Part shown: piece by piece, positions 43,498 to 54,783 of the stretch
Position numbering within the stretch: position 1 is the first letter of the stretch
Layout of the letters: each line of letters starts with the position of its first letter
Position numbers and translations under genes: made by a program
The notes under the pieces: generated by a model
The model's input: only the letters and a program-made list of their open reading frames with translations
The model's database searches: none
What the model was told of the DNA's origin: nothing
Assembly: GCF_002994745.2 (NCBI RefSeq)
Contig: NC_037090.1
Location: 17,410,001-17,474,000, forward strand
From: Rosa chinensis
Lineage: Eukaryota; Streptophyta; Magnoliopsida; Rosales; Rosaceae
DNA length: 64,000 bases
Direction of reading: 5' to 3'

Positions 43498-46400
43498 ATG
43501 GGACCTGAGGTACTTTTCTTGACTGTAGTGGTCCTAATTTAACTTCCATTTTTTGGTTATCTTAAACAGCAAAAAATTCCTTGTAGTAGTAACTTTGAAC
43601 TTGTTTTTGTTGATTTCGTTGTCTGTTTTTTCATCTGGCAGGATGCAACCTGTGAAGAAATCTCTAATCATAATGAGAGATTGAGCAGGACAGTAAAGGT
43701 CTTTGGATTTCCTTGTACCAATAAGGATGCAGAGGAAACTAGTCCTGATGATATGAGTGCTCAGCTTACGGGAACAGTGGTGAAGTCCTCTGTTGAAATC
43801 ATTACCGGAAAAGAATCAGTTGATTTTGTTGGACTGGAGGAAGTGAACCCCAAATCAAATAGATATAGATATGATGCTGTGGTGCGGTTTAGCAACACCA
43901 ACCAAGCCAACACACTTATACAGTGGGCAGCATCTGGAATTTTGTGCTATGGTCACTGTCGTCTGAAGGCCGAGAAATATGTGAGGGACAATGTGCCTCG
44001 ATCAAAGACACCTAACCCATGCATGGAGAACTTAACAATGCACTTTGGGTGCCAGACTAAGGACACTGACTTTTATAGTTTGTGGGGAGCAGACAATGTT
44101 TCAATGGCGCACGAGGTGGATCCACGCAGATTGACTTTCATTATGGAAGATAAGCTTACACAGTATAAGCTTCAGTTTTATGATGCGGGTATTCATGAGT
44201 TTGAGCTTCGTTGCCCTCGAGTTAATCTTGAAGATGATGATGGTAGTTCATTTGCCACATATTTACTAATGAAGGTACTAACGTTCACCTTTTTTCTTTT
44301 TTATAAATCTTTTATGATTGACATTTTACAACTTCAATTCTATCTTCAGTTAACCAAGTCAAATGTAGTCTTACTTAGAATTGAACCAAAGGGCCGCCTC
44401 ATCATTTTTTTCTGAAAATTTTTCATCCTTAATATCTCGTAGTCTTTAACATGCATGCTTGATTGGAATAGAAAAGATTAGAAAACAATAGAAAACAGTC
44501 CCAAATTTTCTGTTAGCCTTGTTTGTATTTTTTTTTTTTGAGAAGAAACAGCTTTTTATTAAAAAAGCAAAAATCGAGATACAGGGAGGCAGACAAGGAG
44601 TCCGCTTTAATGATCTAAAGAGGGCAGCTAGGGCTATAGGCCTAGCATCTCGTCTAATAATACTAATCAAGGCTTAGGGGCTTATACTACAGCTGCTTGC
44701 CAGTTAAGAATAATGGAAGAAAGATTATAATCCTTGAATTCCTTAGAAATAGAAACCCATAAGGATGCCCAAAACTTGACTCTCTCCCACAGGTCTTCCT
44801 TCTCCACCCCTCCATAGTTTTCAAATAATCTTTTATTTCTTTCCATCCAGACCACCCAAACTACAGCTAGCACCCCACAACCCCAAAGGGTTCTGGCCTT
44901 TTTACCTCTACCAAACGCTATGGGATTTTCTCTTAGCAAGTCATTTCTCTCTAATGGAGTTGTCCAGTCCACTCTTGCTTCCCAAAATAATTTTTTCCAT
45001 AAGAAATTAGCCACTTCACAATGCACGAAGACATGATCAGCACTTTCCCCTTGAGCTTTGCATAAAATGCACCAGTGAGGAGAAAAACAACTTCCTGGTC
45101 TTCTCCTTTGAAGAACATCACATGTATTTGTTTTCCCCAGAACCACAAGCCATCCCAAAATCTTCACCTTAGTAGGGACCTTGACCTTCCAAATAAACTT
45201 TGCAGGAGGAAAAATTGGATCTGATCCACAACTAATTAAGAAGCTATGGAAAGATTTGCAAGAGAATTTCCCATTGTATTAACTGTTATCCCCTTTGGTA
45301 ATTAACCAAAGAAAAAATGAGCCAATAGATATCACTTTTTTTTATGAAATATAGACAATCTGTTTTAACTACTTTATGTTTTTAATATTTCTTGCTTTTA
45401 TGTCTCCTTGCTCAATAAAGTCTCTTCCTCTTAGTGTTCTAAATTAGGGGAAATAAGGGTATTCAAAACAACATATACTATCCTTACCAAACAACAAAGA
45501 GATCATTTTTTTTTTTTTTTTGAAATAACAAAGAGATCATTGTGCTAGCTATGATTATGGGAATTTGGAACCTGCCTAGCAAGTTTTTACTTATTTCTTT
45601 TTGGCATAAGTATCATACTATCATTTAATTGATGTTTCCTAATGAATTTGCTTGTCCATATATTATTAGTTGAAAGAAGCACCGAGGATCTTTAAGGAAG
45701 TGGATCATGGCCCGCAATTTAAACACCCTTATTATAGGATTTCACCAGATAAGGAGTGGGTGAGAGCAACAGATTTCACTCCGTCATATTCAATAGGCCA
45801 ATCTTCTGTAGTTTGCTTGATTATTGGCCACACATGTCTTCCAAATTTTCTGCGGCAGTTTTCTTGCCCTTACAAGCAGAGGTCAGATGGACTCAGATTG
45901 GTGCAAGGCGATTCTTATTCTATCCACTTGGACTACAAACTCGTACCTATTGTTGAAAGTCTTGATCTGCCATATGAGATAGTTTACAAGATCAACTCAT
46001 TGGTTCAGAGAGGGAAGCTTGTTGGTCCAAATCTAGATAAATTTTTTTATCATTTGATGAATCTGAAATCTCAGCAGAGGTGGCAAATAGAATTTGCTTT
46101 GGATAGATTGGGGGATGTGAGAGATACTTGTTATGATCCTTGCTCTTGGCTAGAGGACTTCTACTCCAATCCTGTCACATCAAAGTCTGCCACAAGTTCA
46201 AGTCATAATGCTGCAGCTATGGTTCCTAACATTTTAGTCACACCCTCAAAGGTTTACTTTAATATTCCAAAGTGCATGTCCAATCGTGTACTACGTATAG
46301 TGTTGCAGAGTCATCCGCATCTGATTGGTAACTTCCTTCGAGTATCTTTTGTTGAGGAGAATATGAGCAAGTTATATTTCAACAAAGATGATGTTGAAAT

Positions 46401-48707
46401 CAAAGAAAGAATTCTTGCCATCTTGAGAAATGGTTTAAGAATTGCCGAGAAGAAGTTTGAGTTTCTTGCATTCACAGGAAGTCAATTGCGCAATAATTCT
46501 TTGTGGATGTTTGCATCTACACCTGAGCTTACTGCATCGTCCATCAGAAAAAAATTGGGAAACTTCAGCCATTTGAAGAATCCGGCTAAATATGCAGCAA
46601 GGCTAGGTTTATCTTTTGGTGAGTCAGTTGAGGCAGCACATGTGACGTGTGATGAGTATGAACATGTTGAGGATATCATTCGTGGCAAGTTTGTCTTCTC
46701 TGATGGGATTGGGAAGATATCTGAGAGTTTTGCTAGGAAAGTGGCCCGGGCATGTCACTTAAGTGAGACTCCGTCTGCATTTCAGATACGATATGCCGGT
46801 TACAAGGGTGTGGTAGCTATTGATCCTGACTTAAAGGAGAAGAAGCTCATATTGAGAGATAGTATGCGTAAGTATCAGTCACAGATCACGGCATTTGACA
46901 TCTTGAGTCACAGTATGTATATACCGTATTTTTTGAACCGACAGCTGATCTTGCTCATGTCTTCTAGAGGAGTTGAGGATGAAGTCTTTTTGGAGAAGCA
47001 GAGATTGTTTATACAACAGTTGACAGAATTATCTATGAACCCTTCAACAAATGCACATGACATGGAGAGATATGCCGGAGAGAGGACAAACACTTTCAAG
47101 GAACTTGATTTTTTTGATAGACTTGATGAATCATTCAGAGATCAGCCTTTGAAGGTGATGAGAAATGAATCAAGAATCTATATTCCTGATGGAAGAGTGA
47201 TGATGGGGTGTTTGGATGAGACTGCTATATTAGAACATGGTCAAGTATTTGTCCAGTATAGTCAATTGGAGTCTTGCGGATTTGATGAGAGAAGCAAGAA
47301 GGAAAAAAAGAGCATCATCGTGAAGGGAAATGTAGTTATTGCTAGAAGTCCATGTCTGCATCCGGGAGACTTGCTTGTTTTAACGGCTGTGGATATTCCA
47401 GCTCTACATCATATGGTGGACTGTGTTGTATTTTCACAGAATGGAGAAAGGTAAATTTCTTTTTTTGTTGCATTTAGGCATATGGTATTCTGTGCTACAC
47501 ATTATTGTCTATTGTGTGCATTTGGACTCTGGAAAAGAGCAGATATGGATTACTTTTATTGAACCAAACTTTTGCTTTTCCAAATTAGAAGTTGTACTCC
47601 TTTTCCTTTTAAACATTTGTAGATGTGATTCGTTAGCAATTTTGCAATCAATTGCAAAGGGCTATTTTTTCTCGCTTCACTAAATTATTTACAAATATTT
47701 CATGCATACATGTTGTTGATTTGATTCTTATATATGTTTGTTGTTAGGCCTAATCCAGATAAAACCTCGGGAGGTGATCTTGATGGAGATCTTTATCATG
47801 TGTGTTGGGACCCAACTTTAATTCCTAGCCTACCATTTGATGCTGCGGATTATCCTGCATCAAAAAGTTCTGAATTAAATGAGGTCAAGATTGAGGTAAT
47901 TCGGAGATTCTCTCCCTCCATCTCTTCCCTCTGATCTGATAATACTTCTTGAATGTAGATTTTAATTAAACTATTGAGTATCACTGTTTCTGCCACTTTT
48001 TTACTCTGTCACCACTTTGAAATACACTTGGTTCAAACTATTGAAACATATTCAGTGGATTTCTCACCACTTCAAGAGGTTTTTCTCGATTACTGGGTTA
48101 AATGTTTGCGTTGGTGGCTGTAAAAAGAAAAGAAAGTGCTGCTGGGTTAGTTGGACACTTTAGGGTTGTTCGGTTTGTTTTTTGAGAAGAGATGCTTGCC
48201 GTAAACTGAATCAGTATTTTTAAGAAACCTCAGTCAAAGCAATATTGAACCAACTACTTGAACTTCCACGCATCTCCTTATGTATTTGCTCTTCATAGGT
48301 TTAATTGCTTTGGTTCCACTCCTTTTTGTATTCCTGATTCCGTGCAAGCAGATTTGTTAGAAGAGCAACTCATTATACTCGATGCCCATTTTCTTTTGGT
48401 TCAGGATGTTAAGAAATATTTTGTGGAATACATGTTAAAGGACACTTTGGGAAAAATTACGAATGCGTGGTATATTTCTGCGGATTTAAATGGAGAAGGT
48501 GCACGGAGTTCCCAGTGTTTAGACCTTGCACAGCTAGCTTCAAAGGCTGTTGATTCTGCAAAAAGTGGTGAAGATGTTTCCTTACCATTCTTTTATGGGA
48601 CATACCCAGATTTCATGGAAAAGAATCCTAATCAGACCTATAAATCAAACAAAGTGCTTGGAAAACTTTATCGTCAGTGGAAGACCATGGTGCTAGATGA
48701 ATCTTAG
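43498..48707 (+). CDS. RDR1-like RNA-dependent RNA polymerase, C-terminally short
   Basis: Proposed coding exons: 43498-43509, 43642-44274, 45670-47450, 47748-47895, 48405-48707 (GT/AG borders, phases fit), giving 958 residues. The start ATG at 43498 gives MGPE then DATCEE. The N-terminus carries TVKVFGFPC as in RDR1; the polymerase part has PSAFQIRYAGYKGVVAID, RIYIPDGRVMMGCLDE, LKPG-type HPGDLLVLTAVDIPALHHM and the catalytic DLDGD at about 819-823, a motif of the RDR1/2/6 clade. RDR1 enzymes copy single-stranded RNA to make double-stranded RNA for small-RNA silencing. The gene stops after LYRQWKTMVLDES, where RDR1 continues for about 150-190 residues. A LINE fragment lies in intron 2. The enzyme could be inactive or altered. 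Confidence 0.82.
44528..45220 (-). mobile_element. 5'-truncated LINE fragment in RDR1-like intron 2
   Basis: The poly(A) tail is the T run at 44528-44539. A 161-codon ORF (44682-45167) shows the LINE zinc-binding domain with CILCKAQGESADHVFVHCEVA, then WKKLFWEARVDW. Reverse transcriptase and RNase H are missing. It lies in an intron and opposite in strand to the host gene, so it need not disturb the protein. Confidence 0.8.
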
Positions 48708-49800
48708 CTCAGGCTGTGCTGGAGGTAAATTTTCAACAGATGATCATGATGTACATTGTATAAATGTCATACTTGTGTATAATATATAAGTTTAACTCAC
48801 CTAATTGTTTGCAACTATGTATAGTATGACATCAGATTTTTCATCGAGGTTAAATCTCTTTTGTAGGGTCTGGAACCATATTTGGATGGTAGCTCCACTT
48901 ATTATGTATAACAAGTAGTTTCTCATTTCCTTCTTGAGGACTGTAGCACCGATTGGCAACAGCCAGGTAAATCATTGGCAACAAGTGCCCACTGACTCAT
49001 TAATTCTATGGTGGTGTGCATGATGCACTATTTTAAATATTTGGGAATCAGAATACTTTTAGCTTCTTCTAACTAGAGTTTTATTTCAACTATCTGCAAT
49101 CTTTTGAATATCAGTATTTGGTAATTGAAGATGTCATGATCTGTGATTTTAGCCTTAAGTATCTGGATATTGTCAAAATGAGAACCTTTATAACTATTGA
49201 GTGCAGTAACACATGAAAAACACAATCTTGGTAATTATACCATGCCACAGCATGGTACCTATGCTAGTAGCCTTATAATTTGTGGTAAATAGCTTATTGA
49301 CAGCTATGTCTGACCTATAATTCACTGTGCCAATAATCTCATAGATGGCTGATCTATAATTCACTGTACCAATTATGTCATAGATGATTCATGTTTACTT
49401 GGCTTCTTCATTTTTCTTAAAATCATTTTCATAGCTAATTTACTTTATCAGTTCTTTTGAAGTCTAAACCATAGGAAGTTTGATATTTGCCTACTCGGTC
49501 ACCACTTGAATCATAATTACAAAGCCTTAAACTTACTGAAGAACTAAAGAAGAACCAGTGATTCTTGGTAATTGCCAATCCTTAGATGAAAGTTGAATAT
49601 ATAGTAACTTCAGAGATTCTTAGTAAAAAGCTGGAGTTTATTAAAGTGGATCTTATGGTTAATACTTTTAAAGCTCTAGAAGAATGTTCAGCCTGAGAAG
49701 CAGTTTCAAAGGTGTGACTTCTTTGTCCAGAAGCTTTGTGCCTTGAGAAAACCAAAAACCAATATTCAGATCCGTCAATAGAATGTCCGTTTAAAATACA
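48708..49800. other. 3' flank of the RDR1-like gene
   Basis: No gene. It contains the 3' UTR, and a repeated phrase GGCTGATCTATAATTCACTGT near 49340 and a close relative near 49310. Confidence 0.4.
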
Positions 49801-52800
49801 CGTAAATTGTTTCTCCTCCAGGAATGTGGAATGGAGGTATACAATGAACAAGGTCCAGACTGTAAACAGGTGACCTATGACCTATCTGTGAATTTTGATA
49901 TTGAAGGCTTGGAACATTGCCAGATGTTTTTTAGTAGGGAGTGTCAAATTTTTTTTTTACTTAAAATCCTTTCTGTTTTCCTGTTCTCCTTTTTTCTGGA
50001 AGTTCCTCGATTAGGTGATCTTTTAATTGTGTATTGCTTAATTAAAAGCCCTAGTTTTAGGGTGGGTACATGCTTATAAATGCATTGAAGATCCTTCAAA
50101 CGAGTTCTCTTGGAGCCTTTGCAGACTAACTTGATATTATGCTTTAATTTAGTTATGCCAGCTTATACATACATGGTTATAAGCTGGTTATGTCTTGTCC
50201 CACCTGATATCTCTACATGACCTGCTTAAGCTCTAAGGTCATTATGGATGGACCATACTTATAATATAAAGCAACAAGCTAGTTGAAATGCCCTAGTATA
50301 TGAAGGTCCTTCATATGCTATAAGAGTCCTTTAAGGTGGAATTTGGTATACCCTTACCTGCCAGAAAGGACTTTGATGATTTAGACTATGCATATCTAGC
50401 ATTTGGTGTATAGTAAATCCTTCAAACTAGTTGTCTTAGTGAACGCGCAGAGTTAGAACTTGATGTATAGTAGATATACACAGACTAGTTTGCTTAGGTT
50501 GGTTGTGCTGACTTATATATACCTGCTTATAAGCCGTTTGTCTGGTCCCACAAGATATCTTTACCCTACCTGCTTATGAGCTGTAAGGTCATTGCGCATG
50601 GAGTATACCTATGATCTAGAGAAACAGGCTGGTTGCAAACCCTTTGAAATTTAATCTAGCTCATTCATGTGCCATGGAAGTACCTTATTGTGACATTTAT
50701 GTAACTTTACGCACCATAAAGGATCGGATGATTCATACACTTGGTAAGAATAATGTTTGTAGTGTATAAATTTCAGTTATATGTTATGCAGATTCTAGCT
50801 TACATTCAGGCACATTAGAAACTTCAGTTGGAAATTGCTACATCAGGTCACTTGATTGGCGCGGAGATGAGTATAAAGAGGAACCGACCCAGTGAAGAAC
50901 TGATCTGCTGTTACTACAACTAATAAATAGTCTGATTCAATTTTGAACTTCTGGGAAAAATATTATCCTTATTAAACAGTTGTATCCTCGGTTTCTGTAA
51001 ACCTACTTGAGTAGAAAGACTAACGTAGATTCTTTTATACATATCATGGGCGTTACTGTTTATGGTGCATATAGACTGTTTAGAATGACCTTGCCATATT
51101 TCCATCATTTTTATCTATATTAAGAGAACCTGTTACGCTTGGCCTTATCTATTTAAACAAGAAAAAAGGTAAAAGAAATGTGAGAGCAAAAGGGGTCGAC
51201 TTGTTTATTTTATAATTTTATTATTATTGCATAAAGCTCAAGCTCTGTAACTTTAATTCAGTTTAGAGAAGTCTGTATGCTATATGCTAGTAAATCCAAG
51301 AGGCCAGAGAAAAACTGCAATCCAAGAGGTACACTTGTGTTAGGCTAAGCACAGTATCGTGATGTATGCCTATGGCAATAAAGAGGTGCAGTGGACTTAG
51401 AGTAAGCACTGATATCGAATTGACATAAGAGATATGTTCCCTAACTTTTGAAGCTTGAAGGGAGCTTAGAATGATAAATGCTTTATAGCTTTTGAATTTT
51501 TAGATACAGTAATTATTGTTTTTCTGGTTCTTGAGATCAGTTTTCTGCTTTAGATCTGTTGAAATATGATTTCTATTGCCCCTGTGAAATGAGATGCATC
51601 TGTTTAATAATTGAGGCCTTCATTTCCTTTTGATTTTTTCAATCAATAGTTGTAGGAATATGCCTGAGATAAATATATATATTTTCTTCTTTTTACTGGA
51701 ATATCGTCTCTTCTTGCTCCTTGTTATTTAGATTTCATATATAAAAATGCACAGTTTTAGCCAGAATGAAGTGTAAAGGAAATAGGTCAAGTCTGCGCCG
51801 ACTGGCCCTTTTTTTTTTTGTCTTTTTGTTTTTCTTCAGAACTGCCTTTGAAAATGTCTGCTTACTACTGAATAAATTGCAATGCTTTGACTTAAACTCT
51901 ACTTTTTTTATTTTTTATCATGGTATGGTATATTTGTAAAAGATGGCCGGAACAGTATTAGTTTACTTGATCATAATGGAGTTTTTGTTTATTTGTATTG
52001 GAAAGAACAGACTTCATGATTTGAACTTTTGCTTTTCGATCCCTTAAAAACCTGCAATGACCTATAAAAATTTGAAGAATTAGTGTTCTAACTTGGAAGT
52101 TCTCTTAAATAGAAGTCGTATTCAATGCTTTCAGTCAGCTGTGTTCAAAATGACCTGATGTTGAACCTGTCTGCAAGGTGCAAGGCGAATTAAACTATCA
52201 TTGATTCTGGTAATGGCTAGGGGAGAAGCTTATTTATGGATATTGTGGAGATTGGGTGATAATAGCTATGTAGGCCTGGAATTGGACCTGCTGGTTTTCT
52301 TTACCTTCTTGTTTTTGGTTTTTCATATTCTAGTTTGAATTTATTTCTTCGCACCATTAAGTTCAAGATTGAGAATTCTAAGGTCTCCTTGTCAAGGGAT
52401 ATAAATTTTTTGGTTTCTCTAACAACGTGCCCAAGGTGTTAAGGTTATTGCTGTCTACTGTACAACTGAGGATATATACAGCTTGTTCAACTAATATTAC
52501 TGTGAACTTAAGTTGGTTTCTCTAAACTTTTACTTTTGCGTGAGTAAACAAAATGCTAAAAAGTTGTATATAATCCTCGGTTTCTGTAAGCATGCTTGAG
52601 TAAAAGTTAGAGAAACTGATGCAGGTTTAATTCACACACGAGTATGTCTGTTTATGCGACTATTGTCTGCGAATTTCTCCCTAAATTAGTAGCAGTGATA
52701 CAATCAGCCATGGACAGAGAATTCCTCCTTAATGGGTTGTCCTTCACATGATACATGGTGGTGGTTGAATTTCGGCTTTCCCATAATCCTATCCCACATT

Positions 52801-52950
52801 GGATTAATTTCCTTGCAAGATTAGGTTGTGTTTTTGAACAGGTTTGCTAGGTAGTTGTGTTTATCCTTTTAGTATACATTACTCCATATAAAGCATCCTT
52901 TAAATTCAAATCATAAAGCAAAGCAAAGATATCAAGCAATTGTCTATTAC
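49801..52950. repeat. Relic of a duplicated segment downstream of RDR1-like
   Basis: Blocks at 49985-50115, 51240-51430 and 52010-52135 recur in order, but closer together, at 54238-54783. A tandem duplication inside it pairs 50140-50330 with 50495-50690 (TTATAAGC, then CTCTAAGGTCAT or CTGTAAGGTCAT). An acceptor-donor pair encloses 49822-49868 (CTCCTCCAG; CAG-GTGACC) that could be a lost or untranslated exon. No intact gene. Confidence 0.6.
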
Positions 52951-53038
52951 ACTTTGGAACCCTGTGCATGCTACCGTTGTTTGGCTCATCAGGCTAAAAA
53001 CTCTTTAGCCCTCAACCACAAACAAAGATACATGGAAA

Positions 53039-53990
53039 ATGCAGAAGATGATGTTCCAAAGCTACATATGCTCGGAAATACTCCCAAGGCTACCTGCAAA
53101 GTCTCTGATGCGTTTTCGGTGTGTTTGCAAGTCATGGTTTGATTTCGTCACCAGCAACCGTTTATTTCAAAGCATCCACCTAAAGTACCACCCCCCCCCC
53201 CCCCCCCCCCCCCCCACAACACTCACATAGGAGGATGTGTCCTTGACTTTTTCTATTCTGACCAAAAAGAAGGCTCAAAGCACTACGTACGTCAAAGCAC
53301 TACGTCAAAGCCAGCCAAAAATCCATGACAAAGTGTAAAAGTTCCGCAGAATCTCAAATATATGTATTATGCTATTGTTGTCAATATGGTGTTCCCATTT
53401 TCATAGTTAATCCCTTAACCAGAAAGTCTATTTCCATTCCGTATCCTGCTGAACATAATATCAGCTAGGAGGATAAGTAGTGAAGGAAAGTATTTTGGGT
53501 TTAGTCCTCGCACAAAATAATCATCCTAGCTAAAACATTTCAGCGCGGAGAAGCTTATCCTCCATCAACCACTTATTTATGTTTAAGGTTTTTACACTGG
53601 GTACGGGTTTATGGAGGAACTTAAGAGGTAGACTGGGATGCACTCTCATTGGATCCTCTTCAATCTTGGAACTTCCATCGTACTAAAAGCGTATGTGTCG
53701 ATGGGGCCATACACTGGTTAAATAGAAATCGTGGTGGCATATTGGCTCTTGACGTTGCAGATGAGAGATTCAGAGTCATTCCACTTCCTCAAGTTGAAGC
53801 GGACGATAAGTTGCAGATTATTGAAGTAGATGGATGTCTAGCCGTAGTGTGTGACTGGAAACTACAACAGATGGTGTTATGGATTTTGAAGGACTACGAA
53901 AAGCAAGTCTGGGTTAAGGAGACTATTAAGTCTTTCCCTCCAGGGTACCCGGTTGTCAAATCTCCTCAATGTACCAACCACATATAGGTG
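53039..53990 (+). pseudogene. F-box protein gene remnant
   Basis: The F-box reads SEILPRLPAKSLMRFRCVCKSWFDFVTS (about 53075-53155), a full F-box core. The frame then runs into a run of 25 C at 53191-53215 and stops soon after. A later frame (53649-53987) codes for an F-box-associated domain: SVCVDGAIHWLNR, then LALDVADERFRVIPLP and VVCDWK. The two parts are in different frames with stops between. An SCF adaptor role is lost. Confidence 0.8.
53191..53215. repeat. Poly(C) run of 25
   Basis: The longest homopolymer of G or C in the window. It lies in the F-box pseudogene and would code for prolines. Confidence 0.9.
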
Positions 53991-54237
53991 AGCTCTTATT
54001 TGATTCGAGACGCTACAAATACCAGGATATATAATCATCACTTATATGACATGAAAACCAGAACGTATCGGATCAGTCCAATCATTTCGGCCAAATTGTT
54101 ACGTCAGCCTTATTTCTGCTCTTCCTCTACTAGTTGTAGTCCATGCATAGTTCCCTTTGGATGAGTAACTGTCTTAACATGAGAACTGCCGATCTCCATC
54201 GATCGACAATGTATGTATTATTTCATGAGTATACTTC

Positions 54238-54783
54238 TTTTTCTGGATGTTCCACGATTAGGGGTGTTCTTTTAATCGTGTATTGTTTAAGTAAAAGCAC
54301 AAGTTTTAGGGCGCGTACATGCTTATAAATGTATTATAGATCCTTCAATCCAGTTCTCTTGGAGCCCTTTGCAAACTTAGATCGAACTTGATACTTGCAG
54401 CCTTTATTTTATTTTATATTTGTATTATTATTGCATAAAGCTAAAAGTCAGTTAAAAGTTTCCTTATTCACACCTTCTGTATGTATATGTATATACTAGT
54501 ACACTTTAAATCCAAGAGGCCAGAAAGAAAAAAAACTACAATCCAAGAGGTACAATTGTGTTAGGCGAAGCACGGTATCGTGATGTATGCGTATGACAAT
54601 AAAGAGTTAAGTCAGAGTAACCACTGATATCGAATTGACATAAGAGAACAAACTTCGTGCATGGTTTGAACTTTTGCTTTTCGATCTCTTAAAAACCTGC
54701 AATGACCTATAAAAATTTGAAGAATTAGTGTGCTAACTGCTAAGTTGGAAGTTCTCTTAAATAGAAGTCGTATTCAATGCATT
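54238..54783. repeat. Compact copy of the RDR1-like 3' flank
   Basis: Matches 49985-52135 in three blocks (TAATCGTGTATTG / TAATTGTGTATTG; AATCCAAGAGGCCAG; GCAATGACCTATAAAAATTTG). The copy lies directly behind the F-box remnant. Confidence 0.75.
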
